A stretch of 32,929 bases of DNA from an uncultured Bacteroidales bacterium. GTDB lineage: Bacteria > Bacteroidota > Bacteroidia > Bacteroidales > UBA932. The position numbers and the translations under genes were made by a program. Numbering within the stretch: position 1 is the stretch's first letter; every line of letters begins with the position of its first letter. The stretch covers positions 1-32,929 of the forward strand of contig CAMOIZ010000002.1 in assembly GCA_946616385.1 (NCBI GenBank), in the 5' to 3' direction. Below are positions 16,113-24,021 of the stretch, piece by piece. The notes under the pieces are model-generated. The model made no database searches and was not told the origin of the DNA. It saw only the letters and a list, made by a program, of their open reading frames with translations.

Positions 16113-16131
16113 ATTATCTTTGTAAGATAAT
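16113..16131 (+). promoter_or_regulatory. Perfect inverted repeat over the ABC exporter -7 box
   Basis: ATTATCTT-TGT-AAGATAAT is an 8-bp perfect palindrome with a 3-base centre. It contains the -7 box TATCTTTG (16115-16122) and ends immediately before ATG 16132. It could be an operator or an mRNA hairpin at the start site. Confidence 0.55.
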
Positions 16132-17961
16132 ATGAAAGCATTCTGGAATATGCTGAGGCGCTATGTCAGCCCCTACAGCAAATATCTCGGAGGATCGGTG
16201 CTGATGAACGTGCTCAGCGCCGTATTCAATATTTTCTCCTTTGCCCTTATCATCCCTGTTCTCAGGATCATATTCCAGATGGACGATACTGTGTACGAAT
16301 TCATCCCCTGGGGCACCGGAGATCTGATGAAAACCCTGGCGAACAACTTCAACTGGTTCGTCAGCCAGTACAATGTGGAGCACGGTCCTATCATTACCCT
16401 TATCAGCCTTTCGGCGGTAATGATCCTGATGACCGCCCTCAAGACCGCATGCTATTTCGGATCCACCGCAGTCATGGTGCCTCTTCGCACGGGCATCGTC
16501 AAGGACATGCGCATGGAAATCTACAACAAGATCCTTTCCCTGCCGCTTGGGTTCTTCTCCCAGGAACGGAAGGGCGACATCATAGCCCGCATGAGCGGAG
16601 ATGTGCAGGAGGTGGAGAATTCCATCACGGGTTCACTGGACATGATCATCAAGAATCCTATCCTGATCATCATCTATCTGGGGACTCTCATAGCCATTTC
16701 CTGGAAACTGACCTTGTTCGTGCTGATTTTCGCACCTTTGATGATATGGCTGATGGGCGTGATCGGGCGTAATCTCAAGAAGAAATCCACTGAAGCCCAG
16801 GCACTTTGGAGCGATACCATGAGCCAGGTGGAAGAGACGCTCGGAGGTTTGAGAGTCATCAAGGCGTTCCTTGCAGAAAAGGTCATGAGCCTGCGTTTCG
16901 GAAAGGTCACGGATGCCATGAGGCGCAAGAATGCCAGGGTCGCCACCCGTCAGGCGCTGGCGCATCCTGTCAGCGAATTCCTCGGAACAGTGATGATATG
17001 CATCGTACTCTGCGTAGGCGGAGCCCTGATCGTGGGAGACAATTCATTCATCGACGCCCCCACCTTCATCTATTTCATGACCATCCTCTACAGCATCATA
17101 CAGCCGATAAAAGACCTTTCAAAGGCCGCCTACAACATTCCAAAGGGTCTTGCTTCGATGGAGAGGATCGACCGCATACTCAACGCCCGCAATTCCATCA
17201 AAGATTCCGAGGGTGCCAAGGATATCGCATCGCTGGATGGGAGCATACGCTTCGAAGGAGTTGGTTTCAGCTACGACGGTTCCCGCCAGATACTGTCCGA
17301 CATCAACCTCGATATTCCCAAGGGCAAGACCATCGCGATAGTAGGAGCTTCCGGAGGAGGCAAATCCACGCTGGTGGATCTTATTCCCCGCTTCTACGAC
17401 GTTAATGAAGGGCGCATCACCCTGGACGGCACCGACATACGCGAATTCAAGCTCGAAAGCCTCAGGGCTCTGATGGGCAACGTCAACCAGGAGCCCATCC
17501 TCTTCAACGATACCATCTTCAACAACATAGCCTTCGGCGTTGAAGGAGCGACCGAGGAACAGGTGATCGAGGCGGCAAAGATTGCCAACGCCCACGAATT
17601 CATCATGGAGAAAGAGGAAGGATACCAGACAAACGTCGGCGACCGCGGTTGCAAGCTCAGCGGCGGACAGCGTCAGCGCATCAGCATTGCCAGGGCGATA
17701 CTCAAGAATCCGCCCATCCTCATTCTTGACGAAGCTACGGCTGCCCTCGACACCGAGAGCGAACGTGCCGTACAGGAAGCCCTCGAGCGCCTTATGAACA
17801 ACCGCACAACCATTGCCATCGCCCACCGCCTGAGTACTATCAAGGATGCCGACGAAATCATCGTGATCGACGAAGGAAGGATCGTGGAAAGGGGCAGGCA
17901 CGACGAGTTGATCGCCTTGAACGGCTACTACCGCAAACTCAACGACATGCAGGCACTATGA
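16132..17961 (+). CDS. ABC exporter, MsbA-like (fused membrane and ATPase domains)
   Basis: A 609-residue half-transporter that should work as a homodimer in the inner membrane. The N-terminal transmembrane domain spans about residues 1-330 and has several long hydrophobic segments, with coupling-helix-type sequence RKGDIIARMSGDVQEVE. The ATPase domain is complete: Walker A GASGGGKST at 405-413, signature LSGGQ at 509-513, Walker B ILILDEAT ending at residue 536 and H-loop His565. It resembles lipid A-core exporters (MsbA) and other lipid or peptide exporters; substrate specificity cannot be read from sequence. It heads an apparent operon: its stop overlaps the VanZ-like gene as ATGA, followed by the amidase-fold protein and aspA. 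A start-proximal promoter inside an inverted repeat suggests regulated expression. Confidence 0.92.
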   Translation: MKAFWNMLRRYVSPYSKYLGGSVLMNVLSAVFNIFSFALIIPVLRIIFQMDDTVYEFIPWGTGDLMKTLANNFNWFVSQYNVEHGPIITLISLSAVMILMTALKTACYFGSTAVMVPLRTGIVKDMRMEIYNKILSLPLGFFSQERKGDIIARMSGDVQEVENSITGSLDMIIKNPILIIIYLGTLIAISWKLTLFVLIFAPLMIWLMGVIGRNLKKKSTEAQALWSDTMSQVEETLGGLRVIKAFLAEKVMSLRFGKVTDAMRRKNARVATRQALAHPVSEFLGTVMICIVLCVGGALIVGDNSFIDAPTFIYFMTILYSIIQPIKDLSKAAYNIPKGLASMERIDRILNARNSIKDSEGAKDIASLDGSIRFEGVGFSYDGSRQILSDINLDIPKGKTIAIVGASGGGKSTLVDLIPRFYDVNEGRITLDGTDIREFKLESLRALMGNVNQEPILFNDTIFNNIAFGVEGATEEQVIEAAKIANAHEFIMEKEEGYQTNVGDRGCKLSGGQRQRISIARAILKNPPILILDEATAALDTESERAVQEALERLMNNRTTIAIAHRLSTIKDADEIIVIDEGRIVERGRHDELIALNGYYRKLNDMQAL

Positions 17962-18365
17962 CGACACCAAAGACCATACTTGCAAGAATACTCTTTTTCG
18001 TGTACCTTGCAGCGATAGCTTTCCTGTGTTTCATGCACGTGGACAAACTTCCGGACATGCAGAAGTTCATTTTCGGCATCCCTGCCGACAAAGTCGCTCA
18101 TTTCCTGATGTTCCTCCCCTTCCCCATTCTGGCATATATGGCTTATGACCATCTGACTAACAAGGTGAGCCATGCCGCCCTGTTCTCAATCGCTACTCTG
18201 CTGATGGGAGCGCTGATCGCATACGGCACCGAATACATTCAGGGCAAACTCCCCTACAGATCGATGGACATTACTGATTTCAAGGCAGATTTGCTTGCTC
18301 TTGCAATCAGCAGCATTTTCGTATTCATCATCGACATCACACACCTGAAAGTCAGAAAAAACTGA
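17958..18365 (+). CDS. VanZ-like membrane protein
   Basis: A 135-residue protein with about four transmembrane segments (near residues 8-26, 45-62, 72-90 and 108-125). VanZ-family features are the conserved ADKVAHFLMF stretch and GTEYIQGKLPYRSMDITDFKAD, with the acidic and polar residues typical of the family. VanZ from enterococci gives low-level teicoplanin resistance, but most bacterial relatives are uncharacterised membrane proteins and should not be read as resistance genes. The start overlaps the ABC exporter stop by four bases, and the next gene begins three bases after its stop, so it is firmly within the operon. Confidence 0.85.
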   Translation: MTTPKTILARILFFVYLAAIAFLCFMHVDKLPDMQKFIFGIPADKVAHFLMFLPFPILAYMAYDHLTNKVSHAALFSIATLLMGALIAYGTEYIQGKLPYRSMDITDFKADLLALAISSIFVFIIDITHLKVRKN

Positions 18366-18368
18366 GAT

Positions 18369-21308
18369 ATGCTCCGCCGCTTGTCGATCGCAGCCGCATT
18401 ACTGATTGCAGCAGTCACCCCCGCCAAAGCCCAGAAAGCCATTCTGGATGCTTTCAAGCCCGCCACCGATTCTATTACAGTGCTTGCAAAAGAGCACTTC
18501 GGGGTCAGGTCGTTCATCAAGCTCAACAAGGCCATGAAACGCGGAGACCTGCTGGACCTCTATTTTACCAAGGAACTGGGCGACTATCCCTGGCGCAACG
18601 CCGACCAGCAATGGTTCCGCACACAACTAAGGGAACAGTGGCCGGATGAGGTCAAAAGTTATAAACTGGGAGGCATTTGGTGTGAATCCGTGGCACTCGA
18701 AGACCTTCTGGACCCTGAAATAAGCTACAACGGAAACCCGCGCAACTATAAATTCCGGCCCGGGAAAGTGCCTCCCCGCACCGTTTTCATCGAAGAGATA
18801 GGAGCACAGAAATTCGACCAGGGCCTGAGCGGCAGGACCGTCGCCCTATGGCAGAGCCACGGACGCTTCTACGACAACGGAACCAGACTTTGGAGCTGGC
18901 AGAGATCCCCCAACTGGCGTACTACTGAGGACCTTTATACCCAAAGCTACGTACTCCCCTTCCTTATTCCCATGCTGGAAAGGGCCGGGGCCTACGTGCT
19001 CACTCCTCGCGAACGCGACACCAACCCGATCGAGGTCATCTGCGACAACAATCCCTACTTCCGAAGCCCGGGCCTGCCCGTGCGTACCCACGGAAGCTAT
19101 AAGGAGAAGGGCAATTGGAAAGATGCAGGAGAGGGATTCGCCGACAAGAAGCAGGTATATGTGAACGAAGACAACCCCTTCACGATGGGCACAGCGCGCC
19201 AGATTGCCGCAGTAGGCGGCAAGGGCAACGCCAGCATACGTTGGAGCCCCGAACTCGAAGAGAACGGGCGCTACTGCGTCTACATCTCATACAAGAGTCT
19301 GCCCAACAGCAGCACATGCGCCAGATACACCGTAGTGCACAGAGGAGGAACCAGCGTTTTTGCCGTCAACCAGAAAATAGGCGGAGGCACCTGGATTTAT
19401 CTGGGAGAATTCGATCTCGGCCCCGATTCCTACATCATGCTCGACAACGGGACTCCTGCCGGACGCAATCACAAGGGCGGCAGCGTGGTTACCGCCGATG
19501 CTGTCAAGATAGGCGGAGGCATAGGAAAGATAGCTCGCGGACGCGGCAAGGATACATCCACCTGGGAAATCTCCGACGTGCCGGCCTACCTGGAAGGAGC
19601 CATGTACTGGGAGCAGTGGGCAGGAATGCCCTACAAGCGCATCCATCAGTGGAACAACGACTACACCTGCGACTACGCCTCCCGCGGAGAGTGGGTGAAA
19701 ATGATGAAGGACGACAAGGATCTTCCCATCGACATGTCGCTTGCCTTCCATACCGATGCAGGCGTGACCCCTAACGACTCTATCGTGGGCACCCTCTCTA
19801 TCTATACACTCAAGGCGGATGGAAGCCGCAAGTTCACCAACGGCGACAACAGGGATGCCTGCCGTCTGCTTGCAGATTTTGTGCAGACACAGATTACAAA
19901 CGACCTCCGCGCCGACTACGATTCCCTTTGGACAAGGCGGCAGATTTGGAACAGGTCTTATTCGGAATCCCGCACTACCGATGTGCCCGGCATGCTACTG
20001 GAACTACTTGCGCATCAGAACTTTGCAGACATGAAGTTCGGTCTCGATCCCGGTTTCCGCTTCGACGTGTGCCGATCTGTTTACAAGGGGATGCTGAAGT
20101 TCCTCGGCACCTACTATGGATTGACCTACAAGGTAGCTCCCCTGCCTGTAAACTCATTCTCCGCAGTATTCGGCCCTGAAGGCAAGGCACTTCTCAGCTG
20201 GGAGCCGACTCACGACACGCATGAACCCACTGCCGATCCGGATTCCTACATAGTATATACGAGAGTTGATGACGGCGCCTTCGACAACGGCAGGCCGGTG
20301 AAGGGCACTTCCGTGGAGATGCCTGTCGAAAAAGGGCATATCTACTCCTACAAGGTAGAGGCCTGCAATCGAGGCGGAAGGAGCTTTCCTTCGGAGATCC
20401 TGAGTTTGGGCATTGCTTCAGATGAGGCCAAGAAGGTTTTGGTTATCAACAATTTCGACAGAGTAAGCGCACCCTCGTGGTTTGATTCGGAGAAGTACGC
20501 CGGATTCGATGCCGCACGCGATGGAGGAGTTCCCTACATCAAGGACATCTCCTACGCCGGAGAAACATACGAATATCGCAGGGACGTGAAATATGTGAAC
20601 AACACGGCACCCGGCTTCGGAGCCACCGATACCGACATGGCCGGTTTCCAGCCTGCAGGAAATACCTTCGACTACCCTGCCGTGCACGGACGTGCTTTGC
20701 TCGATCTAGGATTCAGCTTCTGCTCCACGAGCCGCAGCGCCTTCGAGAAGGCTGCTCCCGAGCAGTATTTCGCACTCGACATCATCTGTGGCAAGCAGGT
20801 AAGCACCTTGATCGGAAATGCTCGGAAAGGCCCAAGATTCCAGGTTTTCCCGGAAGCCTTCCGCAAGGCTGTAAGCGCCTCGGCATCGGCAGGATGCAAT
20901 ATCCTTATCTCCGGAGCGTACATTGCCACCGACGCATGGGATGAACTCTATCCCATAGGAGATACGGAATATCAGGAAGAAGCGCAGTTTTTCATACGCA
21001 ACAAACTGGGTTACAGATGGGAAACTTCAAGAGGATCCGTCAATGGAAAGTTTACGTTTGACGGCAGTAATTACAGTTTCGCCCACGAGCTCAACGAGGA
21101 CAGTTATTGCGTGGAAATGGCAGGAGCCATCAGGCCTGCCGGCAGCGACGGCCGCACCATTGCCCGCTACACCAACCGCACAGGAGCTGCCGTTCATACT
21201 TCCTTCGACAGCTATGCCGTAGTTGCATGGAGCTATCCTTTGGAGTTGACCGAATCGCAAGAATCACTTAAGATAATTATCGATAAATCATTGAAATACT
21301 TTAAATAA
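18369..21308 (+). CDS. Envelope protein: amidase-like fold with inserted golvesin-like domain
   Basis: A 979-residue exported protein (signal peptide about 1-21, cleavage near AKA-Q). Relatives in Bacteroidetes are, as I recall, often labelled xanthan lyase or golvesin-domain proteins. The sequence shows two halves resembling an N-acetylmuramoyl-L-alanine amidase (Amidase_3) fold. The first is WQSHGRFYD (His164), TTEDLYTQ (Glu187) and [17 protein letters not shown] (residues 201-217). The second is SLAFHTDAG (His461), [15 protein letters not shown] (Glu545) and [15 protein letters not shown]. Between them, around residues 250-390, lies a beta-rich golvesin-like segment ([24 protein letters not shown]). 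A fibronectin type III-like domain follows at about 590-685, then an alpha/beta C-terminal region. The likely role is peptidoglycan cleavage or binding, but activity is inferred. It lies three bases after the VanZ-like gene and four before aspA. Confidence 0.8.
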   Translation: MLRRLSIAAALLIAAVTPAKAQKAILDAFKPATDSITVLAKEHFGVRSFIKLNKAMKRGDLLDLYFTKELGDYPWRNADQQWFRTQLREQWPDEVKSYKLGGIWCESVALEDLLDPEISYNGNPRNYKFRPGKVPPRTVFIEEIGAQKFDQGLSGRTVALWQSHGRFYDNGTRLWSWQRSPNWRTTEDLYTQSYVLPFLIPMLERAGAYVLTPRERDTNPIEVICDNNPYFRSPGLPVRTHGSYKEKGNWKDAGEGFADKKQVYVNEDNPFTMGTARQIAAVGGKGNASIRWSPELEENGRYCVYISYKSLPNSSTCARYTVVHRGGTSVFAVNQKIGGGTWIYLGEFDLGPDSYIMLDNGTPAGRNHKGGSVVTADAVKIGGGIGKIARGRGKDTSTWEISDVPAYLEGAMYWEQWAGMPYKRIHQWNNDYTCDYASRGEWVKMMKDDKDLPIDMSLAFHTDAGVTPNDSIVGTLSIYTLKADGSRKFTNGDNRDACRLLADFVQTQITNDLRADYDSLWTRRQIWNRSYSESRTTDVPGMLLELLAHQNFADMKFGLDPGFRFDVCRSVYKGMLKFLGTYYGLTYKVAPLPVNSFSAVFGPEGKALLSWEPTHDTHEPTADPDSYIVYTRVDDGAFDNGRPVKGTSVEMPVEKGHIYSYKVEACNRGGRSFPSEILSLGIASDEAKKVLVINNFDRVSAPSWFDSEKYAGFDAARDGGVPYIKDISYAGETYEYRRDVKYVNNTAPGFGATDTDMAGFQPAGNTFDYPAVHGRALLDLGFSFCSTSRSAFEKAAPEQYFALDIICGKQVSTLIGNARKGPRFQVFPEAFRKAVSASASAGCNILISGAYIATDAWDELYPIGDTEYQEEAQFFIRNKLGYRWETSRGSVNGKFTFDGSNYSFAHELNEDSYCVEMAGAIRPAGSDGRTIARYTNRTGAAVHTSFDSYAVVAWSYPLELTESQESLKIIIDKSLKYFK

Positions 21309-21312
21309 CACT

Positions 21313-22719
21313 ATGGAACAAACAAAATTCAGAATTGAATCCGACCTGATCGGAGAACTCGAAGTCCCCGCAGAAGCCTACTATGGCGTACAGACCCAGA
21401 GGGCTATCAACAACTACAAGATCTCCAATACCCACATGAGCGATTACCCTGAGTACATCATTGCGATGGCTTATGTGAAATGGGCGGCAGCGTCAGCCAA
21501 TGCCGAACTCGGCGCTCTCGATCCCAAGATTGCCGATGCCATCTGCAAGGCCTGCAAGGAGATCGTCGAAGGCAAATTCCACGATCAGTTCCCTGTCGAC
21601 ATGATGCAGGGCGGTGCCGGAACATCCGTGAACATGAACGCCAATGAGGTTATTGCAAACAGGGCTCTTGAAATCATGGGGCACAAGAAGGGCGAATATC
21701 AGTTCTGCTCTCCCAACGACCACGTGAACTGTGCGCAGTCCACCAACGACGCCTACCCTACCGCCTTCCGTTACACCTTCGTGCGCATGAACAAGCATCT
21801 GGAAAAGGCTTTGAGCGACCTGATCGCTTCCTTCCGCGCAAAGGGAGAAGAATTCAAGGATATCCTCAAGATGGGGCGCACTCAGCTTCAGGATGCAGTT
21901 CCCATGACCTCCGGACAGGAGTTCAACGCATTTGCGAACAACCTTGAAGAAGAACTTGCGAATCTTGAGCGCAATGCCGTGCTGCTCAAAGAGATAAATA
22001 TGGGAGGAACCGCTATCGGCACAGGCTTGAACGCCGTACCTGGCTTTGCAGAACTCTGCACCAAGCGCATGAGCGAACTTTGCGGCGACGAACTCATTTC
22101 CGCACCCGACCTCGTAGAAGCCACCCCCGATACCGGTGCTTATGTCAGCTATTCAGCTGCACTCAAGAGGCTTGCAATCAAACTGAGCAAAACCTGCAAT
22201 GACCTCCGCCTGATGGCATCCGGCCCTCGCTGCGGTCTTCACGAGATCAATCTTCCCGCAATGGCTCCCGGTTCTTCGATCATGCCCGGCAAGGTGAACC
22301 CTGTCATCCCCGAGGTCACCAACCAGGTGTGTTTCAAGGTAATAGGTAACGATACCACGGTAGCGTTCGCCGCCGAGGCCGGCCAGCTTCAGCTCAACGT
22401 GATGGAGCCCGTTATCGCGGAATCTATCCTGGAAAGCATCACCTGGCTCACAAATGCCATGAATACGCTGCGCGAGAAGTGCATCAACGGAATTACCGTA
22501 AACAAGGAGCACTGCTATGAGATGGTAAAGAATTCAATCGGCATTGTAACCGCACTCAATCCCTATATTGGATACAAGAACAGCACTAAAGTGGCCAAAG
22601 AAGCCCTTGAAACTGGTGGAAGCGTGTACGACATCGTACTCGAGAAGGGACTCATGAGCAAGGAAGATCTCGATAAAGCCCTGGATCCCGTAGCCATGCT
22701 GCACGCTCATAAGCTTTAA
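21313..22719 (+). CDS. aspA: Aspartate ammonia-lyase
   Basis: Deaminates L-aspartate to fumarate and ammonia in the cytosol, feeding fumarate to the reductive branch used by anaerobic Bacteroidetes. The 468-residue length is standard. The fumarase/aspartase superfamily signature [11 protein letters not shown] is at residues 320-330, with the catalytic serine of the flexible loop expected at Ser321 or its neighbour. The substrate-binding [14 protein letters not shown] (100-113) and STNDAYPT (143-150) motifs are also present. The aspartase-like reading (rather than fumarase C) rests on overall resemblance, including the N-terminal [15 protein letters not shown]. It follows the amidase-fold gene after four bases with no promoter visible between them, and is followed by a strong terminator. 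Confidence 0.93.
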   Translation: MEQTKFRIESDLIGELEVPAEAYYGVQTQRAINNYKISNTHMSDYPEYIIAMAYVKWAAASANAELGALDPKIADAICKACKEIVEGKFHDQFPVDMMQGGAGTSVNMNANEVIANRALEIMGHKKGEYQFCSPNDHVNCAQSTNDAYPTAFRYTFVRMNKHLEKALSDLIASFRAKGEEFKDILKMGRTQLQDAVPMTSGQEFNAFANNLEEELANLERNAVLLKEINMGGTAIGTGLNAVPGFAELCTKRMSELCGDELISAPDLVEATPDTGAYVSYSAALKRLAIKLSKTCNDLRLMASGPRCGLHEINLPAMAPGSSIMPGKVNPVIPEVTNQVCFKVIGNDTTVAFAAEAGQLQLNVMEPVIAESILESITWLTNAMNTLREKCINGITVNKEHCYEMVKNSIGIVTALNPYIGYKNSTKVAKEALETGGSVYDIVLEKGLMSKEDLDKALDPVAMLHAHKL

Positions 22720-22740
22720 TACGACAAATGACATTGCATG

Positions 22741-22771
22741 ATAGCCAGCTTCAATGCTGGCTATTTCTTTT
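22741..22771 (+). terminator. Rho-independent terminator after aspA
   Basis: A 9-bp perfect stem, ATAGCCAGC (22741-22749) with GCTGGCTAT (22756-22764), and a 6-base loop are followed by TTCTTTTT. It closes the exporter-to-aspA unit. Its right arm contains the stop codon of the converging manC-like gene. There is no T-tract on the other strand. Confidence 0.88.
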
Positions 22772-23693
22772 TACTGCGCTGATACTCGTCCTGGGCGTCC
22801 TTGATGTTCTGAGGGATCGGCCTGCCCGTAATTTTCTCGATTGAAGCGAAACTTCCAAGGTCGTCCCACGGCCAGTCGGCAGGAATGCACCAGACATCGC
22901 GTGATTTTTCCATGACGGCATAGTCGATGGAGATCTTATCGCATGTAGGGAAAAGCCGGGCAAGTTCACTCTCTTCAGCCGAGGTGTAGAAGGAAGGAGA
23001 AAGCTCATCGAAAACCGCTGCGATCTGCGGAGCATGCGTGCGGATTTCTTTTTCTACGGTATCGGTATTCCAGACAAAAATTCCGGCATTCCAGAAATAA
23101 TTTCCGGCCTCCAGATAACGTTTTGCCGTCTCGATGTCAGGTTTCTCCCTAAACGAAGCAACTTTAATTATATCCTGCTGATTTTCAGCGGATTTCATTT
23201 TGTCAATTGACGAAATTTCAATATAACCATAGCCAGTGTTAGGGTTGTCCGGGCGTATTCCCACACACACAATAGCCGATTTTTCCGAGGACGTAAAATC
23301 GAGTGCCTTTTTCATCGTAACTGCATGTAAATCAATAGATGAAACAAATGCGTCAGACGGGCTAACAATTATGTTACATCGGCCAAATCGGGCTTTTATC
23401 TTCCAAATTGCATAAGAAATACATGGAGCCGTGTTGCGAGGGACCGGTTCAGCAAGGATCTGATCGTCCGGAATGGTCGGAAGCTGCTCTTTTACCCAGT
23501 GGACATAGTCTTTGGTAGTGACCACCCAGATATGGGCGTCCGGATCCACTGCAAGGAAGCGCTCATAGGTCATCTGGATCAGAGTCTTGCCAGTACCAAG
23601 CAGGTCGAGGAACTGTTTTGGTTTATCGGCGGTGCTGAGCGGATACAGACGCGTCCCCTGCCCCCCTGCCATTATTACTATATGATTTGTCAT
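22761..23693 (-). CDS. manC: Mannose-1-phosphate guanylyltransferase, short form
   Basis: Makes GDP-mannose from mannose-1-phosphate and GTP for glycan synthesis. The 310-residue protein has the nucleotidyltransferase core: AGGQGTRLYPLS (9-20), DKPKQFLDLL (23-32), EPVPRNTAPCISYA, FREKPD, NYFWNAGIFVW and DWPWDDLGSF. It ends about 30 residues after this last motif. The C-terminal beta-helix segment common in family members of about 355 residues and the cupin domain of bifunctional ManC are both absent. ATG 23693 is chosen because it begins the first beta strand; ATG 23699 is an alternative. A weak -7 box (GATCTTTG) lies at 23711-23718. The centre of the gene is unusually AT-rich. Its stop lies in the aspA terminator. 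The core family is clear, but activity of the short form is uncertain. Confidence 0.85.
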   Translation of the reverse strand: MTNHIVIMAGGQGTRLYPLSTADKPKQFLDLLGTGKTLIQMTYERFLAVDPDAHIWVVTTKDYVHWVKEQLPTIPDDQILAEPVPRNTAPCISYAIWKIKARFGRCNIIVSPSDAFVSSIDLHAVTMKKALDFTSSEKSAIVCVGIRPDNPNTGYGYIEISSIDKMKSAENQQDIIKVASFREKPDIETAKRYLEAGNYFWNAGIFVWNTDTVEKEIRTHAPQIAAVFDELSPSFYTSAEESELARLFPTCDKISIDYAVMEKSRDVWCIPADWPWDDLGSFASIEKITGRPIPQNIKDAQDEYQRSKKK

Positions 23694-23710
23694 AAGCATG
23701 TATTTGATTA

Positions 23711-23718
23711 CAAAGATC
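23711..23718 (-). promoter_or_regulatory. Weak -7 box upstream of manC
   Basis: On the minus strand this reads GATCTTTG, one mismatch from TAnnTTTG, 17 bases before ATG 23693. No -33 element is seen at the usual spacing. Confidence 0.35.
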
Positions 23719-23761
23719 GTATTTTTTTTAGTATATGCGAGAGCAAAAAAGTGAAAAATAA

Positions 23762-23793
23762 TTTGGATTATTGAAAGCAAAGTTATACCTTTG
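23762..23793 (+). promoter_or_regulatory. Promoter of the lysine tRNA pair
   Basis: TTTG (23762-23765), 20 bases, then TACCTTTG (23786-23793) matches both elements of the Bacteroidetes housekeeping promoter. The first tRNA starts 15 bases further on. Confidence 0.75.
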
Positions 23794-23808
23794 CAATCCC
23801 AATTCGGA

Positions 23809-23881
23809 GACTCGTTAGCTCAGTTGGTAGAGCACAACACTTTTAATGTTGGGGTCTCGGGTTCGAGCCCCGAACGGGTCA
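23809..23881 (+). tRNA. tRNA-Lys (anticodon TTT)
   Basis: A complete 73-base cloverleaf. The acceptor stem GACTCGT pairs with ACGGGTC (one T-G pair). The D arm is GCTCAGTTGGTAGAGC, the anticodon loop is CTTTTAA with anticodon TTT, and the T arm is TCGGG-TTCGAGC-CCCGA with a discriminator A. CCA is not encoded. Confidence 0.95.
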
Positions 23882-23897
23882 CAATCTTTGAAAGCAT

Positions 23898-23970
23898 GCA
23901 CCCTTAGCTCAGCTGGTAGAGCAACTGACTCTTAATCAGTGGGTCCAGGGTTCGAATCCCTGAGGGTGTA
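23898..23970 (+). tRNA. tRNA-Lys (anticodon CTT)
   Basis: A complete 73-base cloverleaf 16 bases after the first tRNA. The acceptor stem GCACCCT pairs with AGGGTGT (G-T at the first pair). The anticodon loop is CTCTTAA with anticodon CTT, and the T arm is CAGGG-TTCGAAT-CCCTG with a discriminator A. CCA is not encoded. It probably shares the upstream promoter. Confidence 0.95.
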
Positions 23971-23975
23971 CAAAG

Positions 23976-24005
23976 AAAAAGGCTTGCAAGACTGCAAGCC
24001 TTTTT
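23976..24005 (+). terminator. Strong bidirectional terminator after tRNAs
   Basis: A 13-bp perfect stem (23976-23988 with 23993-24005) and a 4-base loop AGAC are flanked by A5 on the left and T5 on the right. It can terminate both the tRNA transcript and the converging nadE transcript, which ends at 24022. Confidence 0.92.
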
Positions 24006-24021
24006 CCGTTTATGGCTGATC

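Noticed and set aside
17958-18365. VanZ-like gene as a glycopeptide resistance determinant
   Set aside because: No vanA/B, vanH, vanX or regulators are nearby; VanZ-like proteins are widespread and mostly unrelated to resistance.
23809-23970. tRNA pair as an integration site for a mobile element
   Set aside because: No integrase, direct repeat of a tRNA 3' end or phage-like gene is nearby; both flanking genes are ordinary chromosomal genes.
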